This document shows positions 48,216-59,961 of a DNA stretch of 64,000 bases, piece after piece. Every line of letters begins with the position of its first letter. Position 1 is the stretch's first letter. The notes beneath the pieces are model-generated. The model did no database searches, was not told the DNA's origin, and saw nothing but the letters and a program-made list of their open reading frames with translations. The DNA is taken from positions 1,653,468 through 1,717,467 of the forward strand of contig JAJEKV010000054.1 in the NCBI GenBank assembly GCA_021234155.1, in the 5' to 3' direction. The stretch is from Isoetes taiwanensis (Eukaryota; Streptophyta; Lycopodiopsida; Isoetales; Isoetaceae). Position numbers and translations under genes: made by a program.

Positions 48216-51200
48216 AGGTCATTTTAGTTGCAACCAAGGTTTATTTGGGTATCGAAAATGATGCATCCAATAAGACAATGGTGCATCTGTGGAGTTTTTA
48301 GCCTTGGTTGTGGCTCCAGTTATGAGAGCTTCTTTTTTGAGTTTGCAGAGGTCAGGAATAAGGTATATGCTTCGTTGAACGTAGTACCTTTGTGGATTAA
48401 AACATTTTCTCACTTGGCAGTGATGTAATTATATCAGAAATTTTGAAGGCTGGTGTACGCTTGTTTCCAAGAACAAGAGGTATTTATTATAACAATTCTT
48501 TCTTTTGGCTATTTCTTGCACCTATTTTTGTGATGGCATATAGAAATATATCTTTTAGAAATGTATCTATTCCTAAGCATATCTGTTTATTATTTCGATA
48601 TGTTGCAAGCTTCTATATGTGAGCCCCACCATGTTCATGCATTTCGATATAGATGCAAGCTTCTATATGTGGGCTTCACCATGTTCATCATATTCTGTAA
48701 GTGCACTTAATGCCAGTGACACGTAAATATTTCTAGTGTCATTTATCCTGTGATTTTGATAAGAAGGTGTCTCCCCTGGTGACAGACATGCCAGAGAGAT
48801 AAAGCTACAAATTTCCATCTCCAAGATGACCATAACCAAGCACTAAAACTTTTGTATTCCTAGTTCTCTCACCTTGTAAGCTTGTATGCAGATAGATCTG
48901 CTCTGCTTGTTAATGCTGGCACCGCATTCAGCAAAATCTGAAATCATGGAATAGTTCAACCTTTCGTCTTCTCCACAAAGTGGGCCTCCTCGATCGGTAT
49001 CCGGACTAAAGAGTGGGTTGCTCCATGGCAAAACTTCGATGACCTCACACTTTGAAAACAACAAAAATCTAACATGACCGTAGAATTCAAACTTGATAAT
49101 TTTCTTCCTTGCAAAGTAAAACACTTTGGAGATAAATACTTTGGAAATATTGGTGCATCTGATTCAAGAACTGATCTAGCCAAGGCTCAATCTTATGCCA
49201 CTTTTCTGAAGCCTTTATCCTCATGGGGAACTCCAGTTATGCTCATGGAATCATAGATGCCAGATCGAGCTGTATATTTTATTTGGTGATAACTCACATT
49301 CTTTGCATAGAAATGGTGATTATGGTGTGTGCAAAGATGGTCAATGTGTAGGATGTGTTAGCAATGGTATTTTGTACAAGGGATGCAAGCCAGCTGGTAG
49401 TAGCTACAATATGCAGTTATACGGTTACTTTAGGTTCCATGAATAGAAATGTCATTGTCGAAGCAGTTTTAGCAAGCCTTAATGCAAACTTGCTATAAAT
49501 AGATTTGAACAAGAAAAACCACAATTTGCATGGTGATAATGACGATGTATCAATAGAAAGCTCTCTAAAAGAATAAGATTTTCTATGAAACATAGCAAGT
49601 GGTTAAATATAACTTCTTACAATCTTGTGGTGCTGGAGGTTTTTAACTTTTCTAGAAGGTATACAAGTTGCAGTGGAGAAATTAGAAATCGGAACACCAT
49701 CATAAGCAATTCTACACAGGGATTTTAATACTACTAGAGAGAAGCCAACGCCAAGATCTGGTGAGTTTATTAAGATTATGAACCAGTGCCAAGATGAGCC
49801 TTTTTGTTTATGAGTAAATGACAAACAGTATGGCTGTCAGGAACAAACCTCCTTTAAATTGGATACACAGATTTGAGATTGTTGTGGGAACTGCAAGGCG
49901 ACTTGTATATTTGCATGAAAATGTAGAGTCAAGATCATTGGTTTAAATATAAAACAATATAAAACTCTTGTAGACGCGGTTGAAGAATGTAGATTTTGAC
50001 ATTTGTCAGCATATTGATAGAAAGCATGCATGCTCTTTTGTCCCAGAGTTCTCGGCCTGACTCTGTTTTACTGTGCAAGCATATGTCATAAAAGTTGCTT
50101 AAGAAGATGCCTGCATTAAGTTACTAGGATTTCAAAATTTGTAACACATTGTTGATCCAAATACTCAATTTGTTTTTTAGGTTTCTGATCTGCAATCTTC
50201 TGAGCAGGTTATAGCTTGAAGACAAGTAATGGATGAGCAGATTGGTAACAGTGCTGCTCATGATGTCAATGTATGGGCACTTGGCGATTAAATAACTAGA
50301 AGGTATGCCATTCTCATTGCTTTTACTGTTTTGTTGCTTTGCTTATCTTGCAGAAACTTGTTGTTGATATGTTGCAGTCCTTTCACAATGGAGCCTGATA
50401 GACAATATTGGCACATCTGCGACCATGCATATATGCTTGCAATAACACGTGGGCTCAACTTTCACATGTCCTAGCAGTGTTTCAGTTTTAGCAAAACTTG
50501 AATATGCATTATCTTAGGATAATAATCTCTGTGAGCATTTTCGGTTTCAGGTCTTGTGCTTTACTCCTTAGAGGAAGAACGTCAAAGGAATCCAGGTGGA
50601 AGTTTTGCCATTGTTGTGGAGGAATATTAATAGAAATCTGTCAAGGGTTAAGCAGGTGAAAAGTAGTTTTAGCTGCACAGTAGCTCTCAGGTACGCTTTC
50701 CTATATAGTATTCATAATGCAAATGATTTTCACGAATAGGCTAAATATGTGCATATGTTGAAGGTTATTTGTCTTATATTGCCTGAAAAACGTATCTAAC
50801 TAGAATACACGAGCAAGAATAGGCACGGAAAAAGCAGATAAGCCATTCTATCTGCAGTATGCAACCTAAAATGCCTAAAGCATCATGATAACTTTTATCT
50901 AGATGCAAGAGCCCAAATAGTCATATTTTGAGGGCAAGAAGGAGAAGGGCAGATGATATAATAAGGATCCAGCAAGAAACTCCCAATTCTGTGCAAAGAA
51001 ATTATATGGAACAGTCATTTGGCTGCTGAACACACTGATGCTAAGTTGTTATATGGTGCTAGCATAGTGGAACTTCCTATAGTGACTAATAATTTTTGAT
51101 GTTTTCAAAATTTGCATTCTTTTAATGAATGCATGTTCCAGCGCAATATATTTGTTGCATCATTTTTCAGAATTTTGGATCAGAATGTTCTGCTTTGTTT

Positions 51201-51950
51201 GCTAACCTAAGGAGGTAAATGTTCACTTCACTTTTGAGGCAAGTAGAAGATCAAGGAGTCTTCCAGAAAATAAGCCTCATAACTTAGATTATAATACTAT
51301 TAGAGGAAGGTATCAAGAAGAAGTAATCCAGGCAATAAGCAACATAATTTGGATTATAATATCTAGCATTATAACAGGGTTTTTTTTTGTGATTTTATAC
51401 ATTTTTTTGCATGGTTTTCATATGATTTCATGGGCGTATTGCACGAGGCATACTAATCAGTACATCTAGAGTGCACCAAATTTTTGCATGCAATTTATGC
51501 AATTTTTGTTTCATCCTCCTCAATGGTTAAGATCAGAGGGTTTACAAAGAAAGCCCTCTTTTAATTCAAAAAGATCCAAAGGCGTATAATAAAAGCCCTT
51601 TTGTCATGAGATTCGAGACAACCAGAATTAGGGCACGGTTTTAGGATTACTTGGAGTCATGCATAGCCGATGGAATAGCAAAAAAGTTCAGCAGATCTGG
51701 CTATGGCGGCCCATTTGTGTGAGGCAGATTCTGCAAAAAAATAATGTGAATCCTTGAGGCTTTAATTCTTGCCTCTGTTCCACCCGGGTGGTCCTTCTGC
51801 AGGTCTTTTGCAGTGTTTTTGAACCAGTTCGATCCAAGGGGTCCTTTTTTATTTTTCCATTCAGGTGTATTTCTGCAGGGATTTCTTCATGGGTCAGCAC
51901 CGGGTAGATTTTTCTGCCCGGCAGCAGCGTTTGTTTCTCAGTTGGAGCAA
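48216..51950. other. Intergenic, degraded sequence, no gene recognised
   Basis: About 3.7 kb of AT-rich sequence. Short ORFs (the longest at 49124-48843, minus, 93 codons, containing NPLFSPDTDRGGPLCGEDE) are isolated and match no family I know. A 49-bp direct tandem duplication lies at 48592-48689. Splice-like junctions occur, so remnants of an intron-bearing gene are possible. Confidence 0.35.
48592..48689 (+). repeat. 49-bp tandem duplication
   Basis: Two adjacent copies of a unit starting atttcgatat and containing gcaagcttctatatgtg and caccatgttcat; a handful of mismatches. Confidence 0.8.
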
Positions 51951-51954
51951 GAAG

Positions 51955-52140
51955 GCATCTTCGTCCTTGGCAGTTGAGAGGGAGTCTTGTTGCCCAAAAC
52001 CTTGTTTTGAAGATTTTTCTTTCGGTTCTCTCTTCCTTTTTTTTTTATTGCATCTTCGTCCTTGCTTCCCAAAACCTTGTTTTCAAGATGTGCTTTCGGT
52101 TCCCTCCATTTTGATTGCATCTTCGTCATTGACAGTGAGA
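51955..52140 (+). repeat. Tandem repeat, gcatcttcgtccttg units
   Basis: Copies begin at 51955, 52050 and 52117 (the last partial), each with gcatcttcgtc. The first two also carry ccaaaaccttgttt, an aagat block and ctttcggttc. Spacing is uneven because a T-run expanded in the first copy. Confidence 0.75.
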
Positions 52141-52399
52141 TTTGAGCAAAAGAAAAAATGATGGCCCGGAATTGGGGCAACTAGAAGACAAATGGACAAG
52201 GGAATCAGATTCTGAGGCGCCCACTTGTGGTCCGGGAGAGAAAATGTGGCGGCTATATAGCTCAGCCCGTAACTTGGCTCTGTAGTCTGTGCTATACTGC
52301 GTTAGATCTGTAGGGTCGTTTTCTGTGTTTTGGACTTAGCAGCAGTAGAACATGGCATCCTCCTTTCACAGATATCAGACACAGGAGCAAAGTCTGTAT

Positions 52400-52512
52400 C
52401 AGCTTTAAATGTTAGGAACAGGATACCCTTGAACATAGAGACAAGTTCCAGTACCAAGTAGGAAGCAGCTATAAATGTTAGGAAGAGCATGCCCTTGGAC
52501 ATAGAGACAACT
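52400..52512 (+). repeat. 66-bp tandem duplication
   Basis: Units starting cagcttataaatgttagga-like sequence at 52400 and 52466, each ending in acatagagacaa; several mismatches. Confidence 0.75.
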
Positions 52513-52624
52513 ACCACGTATCAGATCACCAAAGACATGGCTATGGCCCTGAACTTGCCTGTTCTCTAACAACTAAGGACGCTGCACTATTTCAGACATA
52601 GCCTGTGCTTCCCAACCCTTGTTC

Positions 52625-53137
52625 CTAGTTGGCTTTCTGGTTCTCTGTTTGGTTGCACCATGCCCAGCAGGTTGCAAACTCGTGTGCAGATTTGTTGGCT
52701 GCATAATCAGAGGTCCGATGCCCACGTTTTCTTAAGATGACAAAAGGATCTCCAACTAACTTCATAGCCTCAGCAAACATAGACCTAAGCCTTGAGTCTG
52801 TCATTGATTTATCAAAAGCTATCTCAATCTTCCTCCTGAACTCGTCTGGAAGCCCCTCCAAAATAGGTGATCTTTCGATGAAAATGTGAGCTAGACCCTG
52901 AGAGATATTTGCACGCTCATTGACATTTCGTGTATCCATATACATTATCGCCAGAATTCTAATCAAGCGGAAAACAACGTTTGCCAATTCCTCCATAACG
53001 TTGCTGTATTTGAGCCATTCAAGAAGCTCATTGCCTCTTGTTAGAAGATAAGTGCCCATTCCCACCAAGGCACTCAGTCCTTTCATCCAAGCTTGGTGAC
53101 TACCATCACAAGACATTTTTAACATGATTGAGTACAT
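52625..53137 (-). CDS. Unrecognised 170-codon ORF, probably a gene exon or remnant
   Basis: This is one of the longest clean ORFs outside the transposons. It is largely helical and balanced in charge, without low-complexity runs: residues about 40-75 read WLKYSNVMEELANVVFRLIR, then a region with ERSPILEGLPDEFRRKIEIA. The C-terminal 20 residues are polar and contain CWAWCNQ. The composition looks like a real alpha-helical-repeat protein, but I cannot name it. It ends just 50 bases from a PPR remnant on the opposite strand. It may be the last exon of a larger gene or a captured fragment. Confidence 0.4.
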   Translation of the reverse strand: MYSIMLKMSCDGSHQAWMKGLSALVGMGTYLLTRGNELLEWLKYSNVMEELANVVFRLIRILAIMYMDTRNVNERANISQGLAHIFIERSPILEGLPDEFRRKIEIAFDKSMTDSRLRSMFAEAMKLVGDPFVILRKRGHRTSDYAANKSAHEFATCWAWCNQTENQKAN

Positions 53138-53189
53138 AATTTCTTGCCATTTCCAGTCATATGGTCAATAACTATTTTAGAAGAGTTTT

Positions 53190-53620
53190 TTTTAAGGGCA
53201 GTGACTAAACTAGAAAGACATCAATGTCTCAGCGACATCAGCAAGAGGTATATTTGCAACCTCGTCAAACATGGGATCTCAGGATATGCACAACAGCAGG
53301 AAGGTTACTCTCACGAAGATCACTCTGCTTTGCAGTTCTTTGAGAACATGCAACAGGAGGGCATAATGCTAGACCAGATAACACCCTTAAAGCAGGGAGA
53401 GAACATCCATGAACTTATTATTGGAAGGAAGTTTCGGGTCAACATTGTCCTTGGGAATAAACTTTGATAGGTATTCCAAGTGTGCAAGTTTAGAGGATTC
53501 AAAGAGCTTTTTGACAAGTTGTTGGATAGAGATATAGTGTTATGGATTCATATGATTTCAGCACATACACACATGAGCACTTTATGTGCCTTCTCAAATG
53601 GCAAATGCTTTTATTAATAG
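53190..53620 (+). pseudogene. Pentatricopeptide-repeat (PPR) protein fragment
   Basis: The frame reads ISGYAQQQEG then ALQFFENMQQEGIMLDQITP, a PPR repeat of the P-L-S type, followed by GENIHELIIGRKFRVNIVLG, the typical G-x-x-IH-x-x-I repeat start. After the stop at 53465 the next frame continues YSKCASLEDSKSFFDKLLDR, the S-type repeat. PPR proteins bind organelle RNA one repeat per base. Only about 3.5 repeats remain, with no upstream transit peptide or downstream E/DYW domain, so this is a relic. Confidence 0.75.
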
Positions 53621-53804
53621 GCCGTTGATAATGGAGACAAATTTTTTGAACTGCCCAAGTAATGGCAAATGTCGTTGTCATTAGTTTTACTAAACTGCTG
53701 TCCATACGAGTAGGCTGTTTAGCAATTTAGGCCCTTAAAGTTTATGTAAGTTTGTTTTTGTTAGGGCCCGAAGGGCCCAAATTTTTTTTTTTTAATATAG
53801 CAAT

Positions 53805-54245
53805 CAACACACAACTACCATTAACATTATTAACACAAACCATTGCATTTAACACATTTAAATTAAAATCCCCCTTAAACCCCCTTTGGTTTGGGTGCAT
53901 ATTCACACGGGGGGTTACGTAGGGCAGCGAGAGCCCCAAAAATATATTAATACATGTACAAAATTAACACCATTAAGTACATTCTCTCAAACCTTATAGT
54001 ATTTTGCAAACCTTAATATACAGTTGATAAAAATTTGTATATACATACCCCACAAACGAGGATCGCTATGTACGGTCTAGATCTTCGAATAAAGGGCAAA
54101 TATGCCCATCCGACAGCTCTCGTTGCTCGGAGTAACCCCCCGTGTGAATATGCACCCAAACCAAAGGGGGTTTAAGGGGGATTTTAATTTAAATGTGTTA
54201 AATGCAATGGTTTGTGTTAATAATGTTAATGGTAGTTGTGTGTTG
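53805..54245. repeat. Perfect 114-bp inverted repeat with 213-bp loop
   Basis: Arm 53805-53918 and arm 54132-54245 are exact reverse complements by eye over 114 bases. The arms begin caacacacaactacc and end cggggggttac. Weaker complementarity continues into the loop (cagcgagagc against agctctcgttg). The spacer has no ORF. A transcript would fold into a long hairpin. It could be a foldback/MITE-type element or an inverted duplication. Confidence 0.9.
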
Positions 54246-54850
54246 TGTGTTGCAAAGCTATGAATGACGTGATTGTCACCACAATAAAGTTCTACTCTAT
54301 TTCCTTTATTAGGGCTCCTAGTTTGATTGGTATTAAATTGATGGATCATTTACCTTGTTGAAAGTTGATAAATGGCTGTAGCACAATTGTGATTCTTCAT
54401 AAACATTTGTGGAAGGCCATCCTGAACAATACTAGACACGGTCACACTTCTCTCTTTTGTTTAGAAAGATGTTGCAGCATGGAATGTATTGATATCAACA
54501 AACCTAGAAAATCACAATATAGGTGAAAATATTTCTAAGCATATGGGAAACAAATACATCTTCCACCATGTTTAAAGTCGAAAATGTCAATCTTTGCACA
54601 AGAACGTATTTATTTTGAATGAACTTACTTTTAAGTTTGCCGAATGTGAAATAAAATTAACTTAGGTGCTTATTGCTTAAGGGCAAGGATCAAATAGATA
54701 TTGGACACAACCCTTGTTGCATAAATCGTTACAAGCACAAAACTATAATGGAAATTTATGACCATTAACGTAGGACATAAACATAGATTGCAATTGGACA
54801 TAAACATGGTCCCTATGGACATTAAAATTAAATCAATTCAATTCATTTTT
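54246..54850. other. Intergenic, no gene recognised
   Basis: AT-rich sequence without an ORF of note. Confidence 0.4.
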
Positions 54851-54859
54851 GGGTTGCCT

Positions 54860-55880
54860 CTAGGGGAAGGAAGGAAGGAAGGTTCTTTTATCGTCCGCGG
54901 AGGCCAATCGGCCTATGGGGCCCAAATTACACGGGTGCAGCAAGCCCGTTGCTACCCGGATTAAAAAACCCCCTCCCTTAGGAGGAAAAAACCGTCGCAG
55001 CAACAAACCTGCTGGCAGCTGTACAAATACACATATATACACATGAATTCCCGGCACCTCAGGTAGGCGCCCGGGGGCAGAGGTGAGTCCGCATATCCAA
55101 AACCTCCTGGAGGTAGGAGCCAAGGGATCGAACTGATGGCGTATTGAGTAGCTCGTGCAGGGGCAGACCAGGTCACACCAAGAGAATGTAGTGAGCCCGA
55201 ATCTGACTATAGGCTGGACAGCTCTGGAAGGCATGGCTTTCATCCTCAACAACCCCCAGCGGGCAATACTGACAAAGCCTGTCCTGGCGCGGCTCTCCAA
55301 CCCACCGACCCATCTCAAGCCGAAGATAGTGGGCCCCTGTTCGAATGGACGCGATAATCCTGCGCTTCTTCATGGACAACTGAGAACGCAGGTAGAGCTG
55401 TGGGCCTCGAACCAGGGTGGGGTTTATGTGTTGTTTGTAGTGTGCCACCTTTACCTGTTCCAGAGCATGGTGGTCCCAGAGCTTCCCCAGGAAACAAGAG
55501 TCCAAGTACCCCCTCAGCCTATCCCGGCCGGCGTCTGTGTGCACCTGGACGCACCTATGTGCGTCTACGTTCCAGCGCGCCAGCCACTGGGCTCTCTTGT
55601 CCTTCCAACAAGCCCTGAGTCGTTGCGGGCTCATCGCCACAGCGTAAGCCAAGGGCAAGCCCTCGTGATTTGGGTTTATGGCATATTCCAAGTATATGCC
55701 AGTATATATCAGGAATATGCCAATGACTGCTCCAAACCTGCTATCAGGTGTAAACTGGCGTGGCCGCTGTTGTTGGGCATCCACTTTGAAAACCGGCTAA
55801 CCGCAAGACTTGCTCCGCCTAAGCAATCTACGAAAGCATTGAAGCATCGAGACATTGACTCTGCTCTGTTCTTCATGTAG
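54860..55880 (-). mobile_element. LINE 3' fragment with reverse-transcriptase zinc-finger tail
   Basis: A 203-codon minus ORF (55784-55173) matches the C-terminus of plant LINE ORF2. It has a SIRTGAHYLRLEMGRW block, then CQYCPLGVVEDESHAFQSC (C-x2-C-x-H-x-C zinc-binding pattern, about residues 173-191). The part after the zinc finger continues in another frame (YLQEVLDMRTHL). The RT core itself is missing above 55880, so this is a 5'-truncated copy, as is usual for LINEs. A GGAA short tandem repeat (54868-54884) lies near its 3' end. Confidence 0.75.
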
Positions 55881-56638
55881 ATAAACTTACTCTTGCTTTT
55901 GAATTAGGTTTATGTTGAAAGCAATAACACTTACTTTGTATTCATCCATAAAGCTTTTTCCAAAACCAGTGAATAATGTACTCTTGATCCGAGTAGAATA
56001 CTTTCTCTGTATCCGAAGTATTGGGTGTGCAAGCTGTCCTGAAGGCCACAAAGCCACCGCACACTACTTGAAACAAGCATTTGTAAGCGACATTCTGAAC
56101 TCTATTTGTTTGTTTATTTTCCTTTTCTTTATGGACCCATACTTTTCGCTGCTGTGCATGTGGATAGGTTCCGTTTTGACTTGATGGGTCTTATGAAACA
56201 TGCTTCTTTCCAGAGTCGGCTGCAAGATACGAATAAGCTACAAAAAGATTATGTATTTTGGGCTTTACTATTGGATAGTTAGTAATCTCTAGCATAAGCA
56301 GTTCCTACGCTTTGTCAAGCAGTGCATGAGTTCCAAGTAACAAATTCGCTTCAGGTGCAGCCATGCCATGGTAGGGTTGCAACCCAAATCTTTGGAAACA
56401 AGTTTGCATTTGTATTGAGTCTTACCATATTGAATGTACATACTTTTGGACGTCCATGACGAATGGTATATGACTACTGTGTTGATCCATTCTTTAGTTG
56501 TCCGCTACATGTTTTCTTGTGATTGAAGAAGACATTTAGAACTGTGCCTTAAAGTAGTTCTTAAGATTTGACTCTTTATACTAGAAGAAGAACAAGAAAG
56601 AGGGGTGTAAAATTCTGGAAAAGATATGCTTAACAGAC
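55881..56638. other. Intergenic, possible upstream part of the partial gene at 56.6 kb
   Basis: Nothing coding is recognised with confidence. Any transit-peptide exon of the downstream gene would be expected here, but no convincing candidate is visible. Confidence 0.3.
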
Positions 56639-57025
56639 ATGGATATTGACGTGGAGCAGATTACAGAACGAAAGAAAAAGCAAAAGCGCCTAACCAACGA
56701 GAAGACTGAGGTTAAAGATGTTGAGCAACAAGTTGCGAAAGCTGAGGTGCTGGATGTTAAACAAGTTGAAGAGCAAGTTGCCACACCTGCATTCAGGTGG
56801 AATGTATTATTTTCCATAATTCCTCACCCACCTGTTAATTTAGATCCTATTCACACCAAGTTTTTTTTCTAATTGCAGTATAAAGATCAATATTTTATGG
56901 AGAAGTTACTGGGGTTAAGAGCCGGGGATGGTTTTGAAGTAAACAAACTACTAGTAAATGTCTGGTATGCCATGGGGATATGGCCACTAATCTACACCAT
57001 GCTTCTCATTCCTGGGGGAAGAAGG
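56639..57025 (+). pseudogene. Partial gene: two exons of a probable plastid membrane protein
   Basis: The exon ending at 56803 encodes a Lys/Glu/Val-rich helix. A 75-base intron (GTATTA donor at 56804, TTGCAG acceptor ending 56878) leads in frame to the exon 56879-57025, which encodes YKDQYFMEKLLGL and VNVWYAMGIWPLIYTMLLIP. This WYxMGxWPLxY segment resembles the first membrane segment of a small integral membrane protein family shared by cyanobacteria and chloroplasts, recalled from memory and not checked. The remaining membrane helices, a start with transit peptide and a stop context are absent. It is a truncated gene or a duplicated fragment. Real exons elsewhere cannot be excluded. Confidence 0.45.
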
Positions 57026-57658
57026 TTGGCAAATTTGCTCTGAACTTGTGCCTGACACATGCGTAGTTCAATGCATGTTTTTCTTCATAAACAGTCCATA
57101 GATAGCGGCAGAGAAGCCCGCTGATAGGATAGGAATCGAAGCCTTATTTTGTGGCGGGGGGTTTCCCCCGGAATAAAATGCGACTCTGAAGTTGTACTGC
57201 ATCAGTTTAAGACATGTCTTAAAAACTTCAGTCGAAAAGCTACGGTGTCATATTTTCTTATGTGGCCCAATCACATTAAATTAAATATAAGACACCTATG
57301 CCATGGAAAAAGGGCCTTAGCCACTTCACCCCGAAGAAACTAGAGGTCAACCCTCCATGCGCAACACCGTGTTCAATTTTAGGGACGAACGTCGTATTTC
57401 TTGGCCATCGAATATTCAAGGTATATTCGTGGGCATATCCACGGTTTATTCGGCGTGACGTTTGAACCACGTACACGCGTTTTTTTTTTATGAGAGGGCC
57501 ATTTTTTCCACGTTTAATGTAGTTGAATCATGACGTGGCCAATATTTAGGTGGTTCGGTTTTGGGAATGGCTACTAGATGCCACGTCCGCAATTGTTAAT
57601 ACTCCATCATCGGCCTTTATCGAGAAAAATAGGGTTGTTTCGCAAGAGAAGAGGAGCG
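57026..57658. promoter_or_regulatory. Upstream region of the SDE2-like gene
   Basis: No gene. A GGCCAATATT (CCAAT) motif lies about 120 bases before the SDE2 ATG (57536-57545); no clear TATA box is seen. A G/C hairpin cggggggtttcccccg occurs at 57155-57171. Confidence 0.35.
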
Positions 57659-59961
57659 ATGGATTTGGCCGACGGAGCTCAAGTCCTGGTCCGATGCCTC
57701 AATGGAACTACCCGTTGCGTCCAATTTTCTGCTGCTTCTACAGTCACAGGTCACGAAATCAAGCATCGCCTTGCTGCCCTAGAAAAAATGCCATCGCATT
57801 TTATCAGGCTTATCACAGGTACTCAAGAGGTGGGCGATTCATGGATCCTTAATTCTGCCGAGCAACCAGGCTCAGGCCCTTTAATTTTAACCTTATTGCT
57901 AAGATTGAGAGGGGGAAAGGGCGGTTTTGGGTCATTGCTCAGAGGTGCTGCCACAAAGGCAGGACAGAAGAAAACAAGTAATTTTGATGCTTGTCGGGAT
58001 ATGAGTGGTCGTAGACTTCGGCATGTCAATGCTGAGAAGAAGTTGAAGGAATGGAAAGCTGGGGCGAAGGAGCGGGAATTAGAGAAGGTGGCAGAGGAAT
58101 TTTTAAAGAAAGAAGGCAAAAAGAAGAAGGACGATTCCAGCATTGTGCTAGATTTGAAGCGCTATAGGGAACAGACTGAAGATAACATGAAGGAAGTGGC
58201 CTCTGCTGTGGAAACAGGGCTGAAGGAAGCACGCCGTCTTGGGAAGCACAAGGACGTGGACAGTTCTCAGCCAGAGTCAAAACGGATTTGTCTATGGTAT
58301 GAAGCAGCTCTTTGAATTGCATCTCATCATGAATGAAATAGCCTACATACATAATTTATCCAGCACTTAGATAGAAGATATTTTCTGTCTGAACTCTTGG
58401 AATTGCATTTAACAATGAATGAAGTAACCTACCATTTCCAAACATTTTCCGAAGTTTATATAAATCATCTAGCATTTATGTAGAAGAAATTAATTGCTTG
58501 GGAGTTTTTAATTTTTTAATTTTTATCTCAGGCAGACAGAATACGTTAACTTTCTGGAAAGTTTTGTTCTGAAATGTTAAAGTGGAAGATACTTTTATCT
58601 GCTTGGCTGCAGTTCTGCAATTAGATGCTCAATATTCAGTTTGCATTGTTTTTTATTCTTACTTGGTTCCCAACGATTATCAAAGATTTTTCTGCTGCCA
58701 TTGCTTGCATATTTTGTTGACTGGGAAATTCTGAACTGTATGTTTCATCAGCTTACGTTTCATCAGCTGTATTTCATCGTTTTCTTGCAAAGCTTGTCAT
58801 GAGATTCTTGTTTTAAGAGCTATACCACTCAAGCAGGGCTAAGAAGAAAAAATTATCGCTTATAAAGTGACAAGTTTAGATTATGTCTTCGGATTAAATA
58901 AAGTGGAAGAAAATATCAACTAAAATCCTGTCTCTTCTTTCTGCATATATTGTATCATTGATCTGGCTTCTGTTCTTATTACTATTTTCTTAAGTTGTCC
59001 TTTCTTCCGTTGTTTAGGATGACGGAAGATGAAGATGAGGATGAGGATGAAGATGAAATGGATTCGGATGATGAAACTGACAAGGTTGATCAGACAGAGA
59101 CGCATGATAAAAATGGTGCCAGTTCGTCAGGGGAGGCGTTTTTAGCTGAAGGAAGCTCCACTGTCTTGGATGGAACAGATGAATCTGACAACTCAGATTC
59201 ATCCAAAGCTGATAAAGGAATTACAATGGCAGAGTCAAAGGTCACGACTACCTCCTGTGGAGAACTTCACAATGAGCAGGAAGTCAACAGCACTAATAAA
59301 ACACAACAATGCAACATCTATGAAAAGTCTAGTCCAATATCTGAGCAAGACCACGTACCTTGTTGTCCTAAACAGTCGGAAAAAGAGAGTGTGGCTGTGG
59401 GTATAAGTATTCCAGCACTGGAACAGAAGCAGTGCAATGTGATTCAAGAATCTAAATCTCTATCTCCCCCAGGAGTATCAGAGGCTGTGAATGCAAATGA
59501 CATAAGGGAAGAAACTGCCCCTATATTGGAAAGTGTAACGCCATTGCAGGGTTCCTTGATAAATTCTTCTTGTGAAGTGAAGAACAAGGATGATATAAAG
59601 TGGGAGGAGATTCGTAGTGTGACTGACCTAGAGGTATCACCAGTGTATTTCCTCTTTGCTGCTGATGTTGCTTAAGTAATAATTTTCATGATTTGTGCAA
59701 AATGCATTGGGAGAAGAGGCTACTTGCATGTTAAATTCTTCTTATAGTTTTCAAGTATTATTGTTATCGGCCATAATCAATCAAGTTTATGTGCATTTTT
59801 CATGGTTGCAGAAACTCGGATTGGAAACACTCAAGTTGGAACTACAAAAACGAGGATTAAAGTGTGGAGGTAGCCTCTCTGAGCGTGCAGGCAGACTTTA
59901 CCTTCTCAAAGCAACTCCTATTGAACAGCTTGATAAACGTCATTTTGCTAAGGCAAAATAA
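57659..59961 (+). CDS. SDE2: SDE2-like protein: ubiquitin-like, SDE2 core, SAP domain (three exons)
   Basis: Exons 57659-58296, 59018-59633 and 59812-59961 (GTATGA and GTATCA donors; TGTTTAG and TTGCAG acceptors) join into 467 codons. Residues 1-86 form a ubiquitin-like domain ending LRLRGG, directly followed by [10 protein letters not shown]. In human and fission-yeast SDE2 this GG-KGG site is cut by deubiquitinases to release the active C-terminal part. The SDE2 core follows (about 87-210: [30 protein letters not shown], a basic helix), then an acidic run ([11 protein letters not shown], about 216-228), a Ser/Glu-rich linker and a C-terminal SAP DNA/RNA-binding helix pair ([14 protein letters not shown], about 424-440). 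Known roles: intron-specific splicing in fission yeast, and replication-stress response with PCNA and nucleotide-pool control in animals. The plant role is inferred. The start was chosen at the second Met of a longer ORF because the ubiquitin-like fold begins there. The gene appears intact. Confidence 0.92.

Noticed and set aside
48843-49124. 93-codon minus ORF as a gene
   Set aside because: Isolated, with no recognised domain, and overlapped by other-frame ORFs; insufficient support.
54860-55318. 152-codon minus ORF as an independent gene
   Set aside because: It is a frame-shifted continuation of the LINE tail and 3' region downstream of the zinc finger.
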